Below are positions 10,092 through 20,100 of a DNA stretch of 37,287 nucleotides, one piece after another. The stretch covers positions 1-37,287 of the forward strand of contig MU400813.1 of the NCBI GenBank assembly GCA_022578965.1, written 5' to 3'. The position numbers were made by a program, and so were the translations under genes. Below the pieces are notes generated by a model that did not search any database, had not been told where the DNA came from, and worked only from the letters and a program-made list of their open reading frames with translations. The stretch's first letter is position 1. Each line of letters opens with the position of its first letter. The DNA is from Xylaria sp. FL1777 (lineage: Eukaryota > Ascomycota > Sordariomycetes > Xylariales > Xylariaceae).

Positions 10092-10976
10092 TTACTGGAT
10101 CTTCTTCTCAAGCTGGCTTCCTATGCGTTTGTACACAAATATATACGTAAAATCCACCAACTGCATGAGAATAAACATAAACAGAGCCGCTGGACTGCCA
10201 ACATAGGGATAACTGGCCGGGTAGTGATAGTGTCTCCATAAGAACACTACAATGGCCAAGGACGAGCCTACCCATCGGCAAAGCCTGGAATAGAAGACAA
10301 ATAAGCATACAGCTTCAAGAGCGTTCGTAGAAAATGACGAACCAAATTGTCCGAGAGTGCCCGCTCGTATTATTCCGAGAAATAATCTGGCATACAGATA
10401 GAACCCCGAGCAAGTTCTGGCAGGCGAACCCAGACCAAAATGCCGCCTCAGTCGGAGAGGCGAACAGCCTGATGAATTCGCAGTGCGCCACCAGTGAGAC
10501 CACACACCCGATGCCTAGGAAGCCAGCGAGATTCTTACCGACTAGAGGAGCATGCTTCCATTGATCGACGCCGAACTTAACGGTTGCATGGACGATACCA
10601 AAGTCAATGAAAACCCACAGAAGAAACGTGACTGCCTCGAGGTAGGACAGAGGGTAGAAGATACCGTAGGCCAGCTCCCAGCCGATATTCATACATCTGG
10701 ATAGGTATTCTGCTCGTAAGACGCCAGTAATTTCAGAATGGCAGTGGGGGGCTTCGTCGTGTTGACGACGGCGCAAACTCACAAAGCAACGAGTGGCATC
10801 CCGTATGACTTGTTCGTACGAGCCTGTAAGATATATAGAACGTAGGCAATTGTCCACAGCGCACCACCGCTTATGATGCAGCCATCTTGCACCCACAGGT
10901 AGGACAGTGGTGGACGATTGACCTTATCAGTCGCACTGAGGGGTAAGTGAAATGTGAAGATGGAAGGTGATGTCAT
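10092..10976 (-). CDS. Meroterpenoid-type terpene cyclase (PaxB/Pyr4 family), 246 aa, intact
   Basis: On the minus strand, exons are 10976-10783, 10696-10343 and 10284-10092, with introns of 86 nt (GTGAGT...CCAG) and 58 nt (GTTCGT...TTCCAG). Both joins agree in phase, giving 246 aa, the usual size of these seven-helix membrane cyclases. Family motifs run in order: SYGMPLVALCMNIGWELAYG, WKHAPLVGKNL, SRTIWLCRWVGSS and FILMQLVDFTYIFVY. Glu72 (GWEL) and Asp227 (LVDF) are 155 residues apart, the same spacing as the acid residues Glu63 and Asp218 reported for Pyr4. Such enzymes protonate an epoxide or olefin of a prenylated polyketide or indole in the ER membrane and trigger ring closure. No prenyltransferase, epoxidase or synthase gene is visible nearby, so it looks like an orphan. 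The second donor, GTTCGT, is unusual. Confidence 0.85.
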
Positions 10977-11439
10977 TGCATGACAGTCACGGTGTTTTTG
11001 GCTAGATATCAGGATGCAGTGACGGTGGCCGAAATGGTAATTGGTAATGACGAGCTTCTGCCAGCGTGTAGGTAGACAATTAAAGAAAGGTAATAAAAGA
11101 GGTGGTCGTGTTTGGTTTGTTGTGTTCGAATTAGGAAGGGTATAAGTGGAATATAAGCATGGAGACTGCTAAGCTATAACCTTTTAGATTTAGTCCTAAA
11201 TTAAACACTTAGTACATACCTAGGTACCCACACAGGCCTCTGCTAACTCATGATAGTGATCCGCTATCCCTGACTGCCTCTTTTTGAATAGGCCTAGGCT
11301 TGATGAGAAAAGGTATTCGCATGCTCGTTGCGCTCTCAATAAACCGGATACAGAACATTGTAAACAAAGTCAGTTAATCGGGTTTCCATTCTATTAATTG
11401 AAAAATAAATAGATATACCTCTACCGAATTTCTTCTCTC
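10977..11439. other. Intergenic region upstream of the terpene cyclase
   Basis: 463 bp with no coding frame. It must hold the cyclase promoter (minus strand) and the 3' flank of the GH79 pseudogene. No clear TATA box or regulator site is seen. Confidence 0.5.
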
Positions 11440-12998
11440 CTACTGAATCTCTAGGAGAACGGCCTGGGTTGCATTGACAGTGATATTGACTTCTGTCCCG
11501 TTAATCCCACGCACTTTGCTATCATCCTTTATCTTCTTCTGCTTCCCACAAGGTGCCCATGTCCACTCCAAGCCAGAATGGGTCAGATTTTTCTGCGCCA
11601 GAGCGCCGTTATCTGCATTTAGAACCGTAATATTTCTCCCACTACCCTCAAGTCCCGACAGAGATAATGTTGCCTCTGAATGATCGCCACTGCTGCGCCG
11701 TGAGTCCCAAAGTTTGAGGTTCAACGGGGCAACACGCGCGAGTTTCCCGTCATCGTATGCGGCATACCCTCCATAGAGGCGGTTCTGGGGTGTTCCGATA
11801 TCGAGCTCAACAACTCTTGTCTTTCCGCTCTTGCCGATGAAGTCTGCCACGAAAGGCTATGAGTAGAAGTGGGGGTTGACTCGAGGTTCACCTAACAAAG
11901 TTTTAAGGGGGCCTCTACATTTGCAGATCTAATCGCAGGATCTGCTGCCAGTCATCGCGGCTCACTCCCATGCTCAGGGCGCAGAGCTGGAAATCTAGTG
12001 ACTAGAGAGCCCACGCGAAATTGTTTGTCTTGATGTAGTCGTTGTCGCTACTGCCGCCGACGGTATAACCCGTCTCGGTAAAGGCGAACCCGATGGCAGA
12101 GTGATTCTCTGAGATATTTGATATCAGGGAGAAAATTGGTAATATTGGATTTCGTCGCCGCGTGGCGTATGTAGTCTTGAAGTGCGGTGAAGTTGGCGAC
12201 GCTGTGTTGGTTCTGGTAATAATGATAGGCAATCTGCTCGATGCTCGAGGTATTGGCGTTCAGGCCGTCCTGGAAAGCTGGCTGGGTGGCGAGATCTCCG
12301 GCTGCGTACGATGTGGTGTCGAAAGCCTAAAAGACGCGCCTGTTGGCTACGATGCGTGCCTGGAGGCCCCGGTATCTCTCCACGTACTCCGTGATGGAAA
12401 ACCAAGGGTAGAAAGTAGGTTCGTTCCCTAGTTTTAGAGCATACAGGTTGTTGATCCCGATTTGGTCCATGGTAGCGCGCGCTCATTCCACACTACGGCT
12501 AACTGTTGTGTTATAAAACGGCACTATTAACTTGAACTTGGTTCCTAGCCAAATCTTGAAAGCTTTGAAGAAGGACAGCCCGATGATCAGCCTATTACCG
12601 GAGATTTCTGTTTGCGGTCTGTACTCAGACGCGGGATAGTTGGTTGTATTTTTCTGCGACGAATCGTATTGCCTGTGGTCACCAGACGTGCTACCGACTC
12701 TTAAAAGAGGCGTACCACCAGTACGGCTTAGCACGGCGTTAACAAGGTTTTGGGAGAACTCAGTGGGGTTTCCCTGCGCGTCGAAAGAGTAATTATAGAA
12801 TGATCATTGCTCGAATGCGAACCTTATGAAAGATCGATCTACGGCTTTCGACGCTTTAGAGGGCACTGTTGCCTGGATTTGGACAGCATGTGTAAGTGCT
12901 GCTCTCGAAAAGGGGCTGATGCCTAGCAGCCACGCCAGTGACAAACGTGCGATCGAGAAAGAAAGCATGGCTTTTGCTATTGTTTGAATTGAAAACAT
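11440..12998 (-). pseudogene. GH79 beta-glucuronidase-like glycoside hydrolase, inactivated
   Basis: From ATG 12998 (alternative 12968) a hydrophobic secretion-signal-like N-terminus precedes VDRSFIRFAFEQ. The rest follows in family order: PLLRVGSTSGDHRQYD, YALKLGNEP (acid/base Glu codon 12420-12422), IEQIAYHYYQNQHSV, GFAFTETGYTVGG (nucleophile Glu codon 12074-12076), FQLCALSMGVSRDDWQQIL and the C-terminal beta domain (VADFIGKSGKTRVVELDI, YGGYAAYDDGKLARV). The two Glu codons are about 115 codons apart, normal for GH79. In-frame stops lie at 12804-12806, 12483-12485, 12327-12329, 12002-12004, 11915-11917 and 11857-11859, with frameshifts near 12115-12130 and near 11890-11910. Several stops sit where Trp or Gln is expected, consistent with G-to-A or C-to-T change. 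It cannot make the enzyme. Confidence 0.85.
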
Positions 12999-13160
12999 AT
13001 TGCACTCGTGATTTTACATGATGAGATGCAGTGTTTAAATAAGTTCGATGCTATATGGAGGCGAAAATGCCTTTTCTAGGGCTGACTGCGACGCACGCGT
13101 TCGCAACATTTAAATAGACAGCGTTATTTCAGCGATCAGTAAGATGACCTATCCCTTTAG

Positions 13161-13328
13161 CTGGCGTTTTAGCTGCAATACATAAAAAGTGAAATAACAG
13201 GACTCTTGGCATACATAGATAATCTAATGAAATTATATATAATACTTGGATAATTGTATTATTGGATTATTTTCTTATGTAAAAAGTCCTATTATTTCAC
13301 TTTTTATGTATTTTAGCTAAAATGCTAG
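13161..13328. mobile_element. 168-bp MITE with about 45-bp terminal inverted repeats
   Basis: The left end CTGGCGTTTTAGCTGCAATA and the right end (reverse complement CTAGCATTTTAGCTAAAATA) match with few differences. They continue through ACATAAAAAGTGAAATAA and AGGACT. The short centre is AT-rich and non-coding. The right end directly touches the island terminal repeat (13329). I could not define a target-site duplication. No second copy is visible in this window. Confidence 0.75.
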
Positions 13329-13356
13329 ATCTTTCTGTTCCTCAGGTTAAGGTTAG
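13329..13356 (-). repeat. Right terminal inverted repeat of the gene island
   Basis: The reverse complement of this 28-bp segment matches 986-1013 at 25 of 28 positions (CTAACCTTAACC, AGGAAC and GAAAGAT blocks identical). It overlaps the start of the TTAGGG tract and marks the right edge of the base-balanced island. Confidence 0.7.
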
Positions 13357-13373
13357 GGTTAGGGTTAGGGTTA
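13347..13373 (+). repeat. Interstitial telomeric repeat, TTAAGG + (TTAGGG)3 + TTA
   Basis: Perfect TTAGGG units lie at 13353-13358, 13359-13364 and 13365-13370, preceded by a variant TTAAGG and followed by TTA. TTAGGG is the telomere unit of most filamentous ascomycetes. The G-rich strand runs toward increasing coordinates, as at a right-hand chromosome end. The tract is cut by the second 494-bp element. Confidence 0.9.
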
Positions 13374-13867
13374 ATGCATCCCTTAATTGACTTGGCCACC
13401 CCATTGAATGGGCCACTTAGCCTTAGCGTATCACCCACACCAAATTTCTATAGCGGGGTACTTAATAGCCATTATAGTTACTTTGTAATAACTTCACCAA
13501 TTCTACTTGTACAGCTTAATAATTGGTATTTTTGGAATCCTAACATAATAACGAATTCAATGGTATTTTTTATAATTTTGTAGCTATTTTATTAAGGGCT
13601 GCATAAAAAACCACGCTAAAATTTAGCGTGGTTTGTTATACCGCTACAGCAAAAATAGCTACAAAATTATAGAAAATACTACTAGGTCCGTTATTTCATA
13701 AGGATTCCAAAAATCCCAATTATATTGTTGTACGATTAGTATTGGTAAAGTTATTTAAAGAAAACCATAATGGCTATTAAGTACCCTTGTATGCTTAGTA
13801 AGTGAGCTAATACGCTAAGCTTAGGTAGCTTATTCAATAAGGTAGCTAAGTTAATTAAGGGATGCAT
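13374..13867 (+). mobile_element. 494-bp palindromic MITE-like element, copy 2
   Basis: It starts ATGCATCCCTTAATT and ends AATTAAGGGATGCAT, exact inverted ends, with TA on each side (13372-13373 and 13868-13869). The left TA is the last TA of the telomeric tract, so the insertion went into telomere-type sequence. The central inverted repeat is 13608-13634. It has the same length as copies 1 and 3 and the same orientation as copy 3. Open frames inside it are fortuitous. Confidence 0.9.
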
Positions 13868-16800
13868 TAGTATTATTTTGTTAGCTTAATAGCTTTGCTT
13901 TTTTTTTATAACTTAAGCGCTTTTTAAAGTTTTTAATTACTTTAAAAGCTATAATATTAATAATAAATACTTATTAATTATATTTAATTAGCTAGCTTTT
14001 TTATTTAATAAAATAATATTTTTTTTATTATAAATTATTTTATTTATTATATTTTTAACTTTTTATTTTTTTAATTTATTTTTAAAGTTTAATATAAGTA
14101 AACTATATTTATGTTTAGCTTTTTAAAGCTTAAGCAATTAAATTAAAAAAACAAAATAAAAGCAGCTATTTTATTTTAAAAGGAAATTAATATAAATATA
14201 TAAAGAATTAATATAAACATATGATTTTATAAACATATAATGCTTTTATTAGCTTAATTAAAAAATGTTAATATATATTGTTTTTTTTTATATACTTAAT
14301 GTTATTTATTTTATATTTTTTTTTATATATTTTATTAATTTAATTTTGTTTATATTTTATATTTTATGCTTTTTACTTTATTAATACTAAAAATATATTT
14401 ATTATATATTTTAATTTTATAATATTAATTAACTTTTATATTATATAATGTTTTTTAAACTTTTTAAGTTATAGTTGTTATATAAGCGCGCTTTTACTTT
14501 AAATAATTTATTTTATTATTAAAAAAAACAACGCATGTTTTATTACTTTTTTTTTTGTTTACCTTTTTTACGTAATAAGCTATTTACTGCTTTTATAACT
14601 ACTTTAATTTATTGATTTTTTATATTTAGTTATAGTAGCAAAAGTATTTTTTTATTTTATAGCTTTAATAATAATAATGCTTTTAATAATATTTTTAGTG
14701 CTTATTTTTATTTTTTTAGTACTATTTTATATTTATATAGCTATAAAGAACTTAATAAACTAACATAAAAAATTTATATTAATTATAAGATTTTCTTTAG
14801 TAATATTTTTTTTTATTTATTAAAGCTTTAATATATATAAATGCTTATGTTTAGCTTAAAAGCTAGTTTTATTTTTGTTTTTTTAAAATTTTAGTTTGCT
14901 AAATTGTTTTATATTATTAGCTTACTAATTACTATTTATAAAAAATTTGCATTAGCTTTACAGTTAATTTATAAAGTTATAAAAAAAAGTTAATAGCTTT
15001 TTATAAATTTAGTTTGTTTATATAAATACATATATTAATAAAAAAACAAATAAAAATAATTATTATTAAATTTAAATAACTATAACTTTTTTTTTTATAT
15101 TTATTGCTTTAATGTTTATTAATAAAATTATTTATATTAAGTTTAATTAAAGCTATTTTATTTATAATAATATTGCTTAAATAAACTTTTTTTATGCTAG
15201 CTTTACTATTTAAAGGAAGCATTTTATTAGCTAGCTATTATTTATTATTTTTAGTTCTAAAAACTATTTTTAATTTATTTATTTTAAATAATTTATTTTT
15301 TATAGCTAATATACTTTTTAATTACGTTAATTTATTTTTAAAAAATAATAAGTTTAGTTTTATTAAAAATTATATATATTTGTTTAAAAAATAACTAATT
15401 TAATTTTTTATTAAATATAACTAATTTAAATAAGTTAAAAAAGCAAAAATAATAAACTTTAATAATAAAAGTTTTAAAAAATTAACTATAAATAAATAAT
15501 TATTATTAAAGTTATAAATAAAAGTTAATAGTTATTATAATTATATAAAAATATAAAATATTATTAATATAACTATAGCTTAAGTTTACATTTTTTTGTT
15601 TACTTTTTTTATTATAAGCTTATAAAGTTAATAAAAATAACTATTAAATTAATTAGCTGCTAAATTAATATTTAAGCTTAAAATATTTAAAACATAATAA
15701 AACAATAATATAAAAAGTTCGTTTTTATTTAAAGAAATATTTATAATACTTAAAGCTTTATTAATTAAGCTAAACTAAATAGCTATAATTTAACTGCCGT
15801 TTTTATTAAGCTTTTTAATAAAAAAAAGGTTTTTTATTTAGTAAAATAAGCTAATAATAAGCTAAACTGCTTAATTAAACTAGTTTAAACGTTTTTTTAC
15901 TGCTTAAAAATATAAAAGTAATTTTTTAAAATTATTAGCTTTAATAATACATATAATACTAATTAATTTAAGCTATTATTATTTTAAGCAATAAGTTAAA
16001 CTTGCTTAAAAATAGTTTTTAATGCTATATTTAGCTTAATTAATAATAAAAAGCAAAAAAGCTTTTAATTTTTAACTAAAAGTATTTATTAGCTTATAAT
16101 ATAACATATAATATAAAAGCTTAATATAGTTATAACTAATTATAATAAAGCAATAAAAGCTATATTAAATTATTAGTTTTTTTTTTTATAGTAATAAATT
16201 TACATATATTATATTAATTTTAACGTTTTATTTAAAGCTAAGCAAAAATAAGTTTTAAGTTAAATTAATAATAATAGCTTTATTACTAGCAAAAATAAAA
16301 ATGCTACTTTTATTAGTTATATATTAATAAAGTTAACTTTTTTAAATAAGCAACTAATTAAAGCTATGTTTATTAATAATAAAAAAATTTTTTATATATA
16401 TTAAAGCGTTTTAATTATATAAAAAAAAGTAATATTTATAAAAATAAAAGCTATATATAAAAAAGCATAAGTTAATTTTTATTAATAATTTAATAATTAG
16501 CGCTTTATTTTATAATATATTTATAAAAATTATATGCTTTTTAAAATATAATATATTTATAAAAATTATATGCTTTTTAAAATATAATAAATATATTATT
16601 ATATTTGTAAATATTATAACTTTAGCATTTAAGTTATATTAAGCATAAAAGTAAGCAATAATAACATAAAAAGCTATTTATTAAATAGCATAAATTATTT
16701 ATATAGTTTTATTAAAGCAATGCAAAAAATAATAGCTAACTAAAAGCATAACTTTAAATAAGCTTATGCTTAAAATAAAGTTTTAACTTAACGTAAATAT

Positions 16801-17130
16801 TTATTATTATTTTTTAATTACTTAAGTAAGCTTTAAATAATTATAGCTTTAAAAAAGCTTAACTTATTTAATTTATAATATTATATTATTTGCAAAGTTA
16901 TATTAAGTATAAATAACATTTTTTTATTAAATATTAAATATTATATTAATAATTATTTAGTTTTTATTAAACTTAAGACCTTTTTTAAATTCTTTACACT
17001 TGATTATAACTTTATAAGTTTAAGCTTAATCATTAAATAATTAAAATTGCTAAAATTAGCATAGCGATTTTTATTTACTAAGTAAGTTGCATTTTATTTG
17101 CGGAGTGCAAATATAATAAAAAACGAAAAA
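13868..17130. other. AT-rich hypermutated DNA, no recognisable gene
   Basis: The + strand is T-rich to about 15400 and more A-rich afterwards, as if decayed elements of opposite orientation lie side by side. Residual C is almost always preceded by A or G. Short open frames here (for example 15194-15394) are low-complexity. I recognise no protein. The part just before 17131 could be the 5' region of the LINE. Confidence 0.6.
16511..16582. repeat. 36-bp tandem duplication
   Basis: The 36-bp unit beginning TATAATATATTTATAAAAAT occurs twice without a gap (16511-16546 and 16547-16582), and a partial third unit follows. The copies are identical, so the duplication is younger than most mutations around it. 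Confidence 0.8.
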
Positions 17131-20100
17131 ATGGTGTTAAATAATCTATTTGTTAAAAATATAACTAATATACTATTAAAACTTACTAGTAATATAACTG
17201 CAAAGCAGCAGCGTTTTAACAAAAAACATAAAACTAACGGACTTTTTAATATATAAAAAATAGTTAATAAAATTGTAAAACTAGTACTATAGCTGCTAAT
17301 AAAGGAAAAAATAACAGAAAAAATCTTTTTTTAAAAAAACGCAAAAAAAGCGCAAATAGTACATACGTTAAAAAAAACCTAAAAAAGCTAGCAAAATATA
17401 AAGCTTAATAATAAAAATAACCTTAATATATTTATAACTTGCTATAACTTAAATATTACTATAAAAGCTAATTAAAAAAGCGTTAAAAATACTATTTAAA
17501 AGCTTTTTTAATAAACTTCGTTAAATATAAATATATTAAAATTTTAAGCATAAATTATAGCTTTATAGCTAACTAATAATAATAAAGCAGTGCTATTTAA
17601 ACAAAACAAAAAAATACTAATTAAAGTTAAAAAACAAGCTAATAACCTTAAAAATAAAACATTAGCTAATATTATTAAAGCAGTAAATATAACGTTTATA
17701 AGCAATAATATAATTGCTGCTAAAAAGCTATATAGCAAAAATATAATAATTACTTTTAAAAAAGCAATAGTTTAAAAAGCTAAAAAAAAAAAATAAATTA
17801 TAAAAGCTTTCAGAAAAAAGTTAAAAATATAACAAAAAAAAGCAGCACTAATAATAAAAAGCGTTTTAATAAAACAAATTAAAGCAATACACTTAAATAA
17901 AAACTTATTATAGCTATTATATAGCAAACATTTTAAAGTTATAAAATGCAAAAAAATATTATTTAAAAACGTAAAAGCTAAATTTGCGTTAATATTATTA
18001 TATATAAGCAATATTATAGCAACTAAAACAATATATAAAAATAGCTTTTTATAAAAAGCTTAATTATTTAATTGTAAACTTTTTATTATAAAGCTTAAAG
18101 TTATATAATACTTTAATTGCTATAAATATAGTTATATAGCTAAATATTGCTGCAAAAACTTAAAGTATAACTATTGTTTAACTTTAAAGCATTAAAAAAG
18201 TAAAAAAAGCTGCTTAATAAAAACGCAAAAAATAAAGCAAAAATATATAAATTATAAAAAAGCGCATATAGTATAAAATAAAGCTTGCTAAAAAAAAGTT
18301 AAACAAAAAAACAAAGCAAAAGCAATATATATATTATAACTTAAAAGCTTTTAAAATGCTAAAAAAGCAATAATAATAAGCAAAAAAATAAATAAAAATA
18401 GTTTAAAAATGCTAATAGCATTAATATTTATAAAACTAAATAAAAAAAAATTACTAGCAAAAAAACAGTAAACTAGCAATATAAACAAAAATTTATTTTT
18501 ATTAATTTAATAATATATAATATTGTTTTTTAAAACATTATAAGATTTAAAAGTAATATAGTATATATGCTATAAAATAATAGCTTTAATTATATAATAG
18601 TTTAAAAGCTAATAATTAATAAACATAGCAATATATATTGCTTTAATAATAATAACTACTAAGTTATTTAATTAAAAAGCAAAGCTATATTATATATAAA
18701 CAAAAAAATTGCAATAAAAATACTAGCAAAAAATATTAATAAAAACTAAGCAAAAGTTATAATAAGCAATAATAACTTAGTAGTATTTTTATAGTTAATA
18801 TATTTACTAAATTAAAAAAAAACAGTTTAATATAGTTTAATTTAAAAAATATGTAAAGCAAGCAAGCTAAAAAAACATTATATATTTATAAGTAATTTTA
18901 ATTTTTATTATTTATTATAAAACTTAAAAAGCAAAAAAAGCTAAAAAGCAAATAAATTACTTAAGTTTACTGCATAATAAAATTTTACGCTAATTACTTT
19001 TTAAAAAAAAGTAATTAAAATAAAACATAAATAAAAAAGCTTAATAATAAACTTAGTATAAATGTTTAGCAATTTAGCTATTACTTATTAAAAAAACTTA
19101 AAGTAGCTAAGTTTTAACTATAAAGCATTAAAAGTTATAATTAATTTAAAAGCAGCTTTACAAAAATACTTAAAAAAAGCAAAAAAATAAAACTAGCTTA
19201 AATTAAACAAAAATAAAGCAACTATAAAAACAAAAGCTATTATTATAAAAACATATATATTATGTATACTTAGCAAACTAAATAATGCTTTTAACTTTTT
19301 AATTTAGCAACTAATAAAAATAGCAAATAAAATAACGCTTAAAAAAACTATAAAAAGAAAACACTAAGTATTACTTTAGTAGTTTTTAAAAGTAATTAAA
19401 ACAAAAAAAAAAGCAAAATAAGCGTACTGCAGGTTTTAAAGCAAAAAAACTAAAGCAATATAGCAAGCTTTTAAAAAAAAAAAAAAGCTTTTAGTAATAA
19501 AGTAAAAAAAACGCAAAAACGCAGCTAAAAATAAACATTTGCAAAAATATCTAAAAATTTTAAGTTATTATAAAGCTTAGCTAAATAAGCAAAGTTTGCT
19601 TATAAGTTAGCTTTAAAAATTACTGCAATTTTATTACTAAAACAAATAAAAAATAAGCTGCTTTTTATTAATACTTTTAAAAAAAAAATAGCTTTACTAG
19701 CAAAACGCTTTTTTTTTGCATTATTAGTAAACTTATTTAATATATTTAAAAAAAACTTAACTTATAATAGCTACTAAAAGTTTATAATTAATATTAATAC
19801 AAAAAAAAAACATAATATTGCTAATATAAAAATTAGCGCTATAAAAAGCGCTAAAAAATAATTTATTATTTAATAGTTTTTTTAAAGCTTATAAACTTGC
19901 TTTAGCAAAAAAAATAACAATATTATATACTGCTAGCTTTTTATTAAAGTATTACTTAATATAATTTAAACAAACAAAAATAATAATTATACTTAAACTT
20001 AAAAAGTTAAAAAAAACTAAAAAAACAGCTAAAAAGTAATGCTTTATTATGCTTATTTATATAATAAAAAAAGTGCTAAAAAAAAAGCTATATTACTATA

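Noticed and set aside
986..13356. Interpretation of the island as a Starship
   Set aside because: No DUF3435 tyrosine recombinase is visible at either edge, and the ends here are inverted repeats of telomere type.
13374..13583. Open frame inside the second 494-bp element
   Set aside because: It follows the inverted-repeat arm of a non-coding element and is not conserved in copies 1 and 3.
15194..15394. Leu/Phe/Ile/Asn-rich small open frame
   Set aside because: AT-only composition produces such membrane-like frames by chance; the same holds for those at 17544-17738, 17772-18011, 20609-20815, 21589-21825 and 25964-26203.
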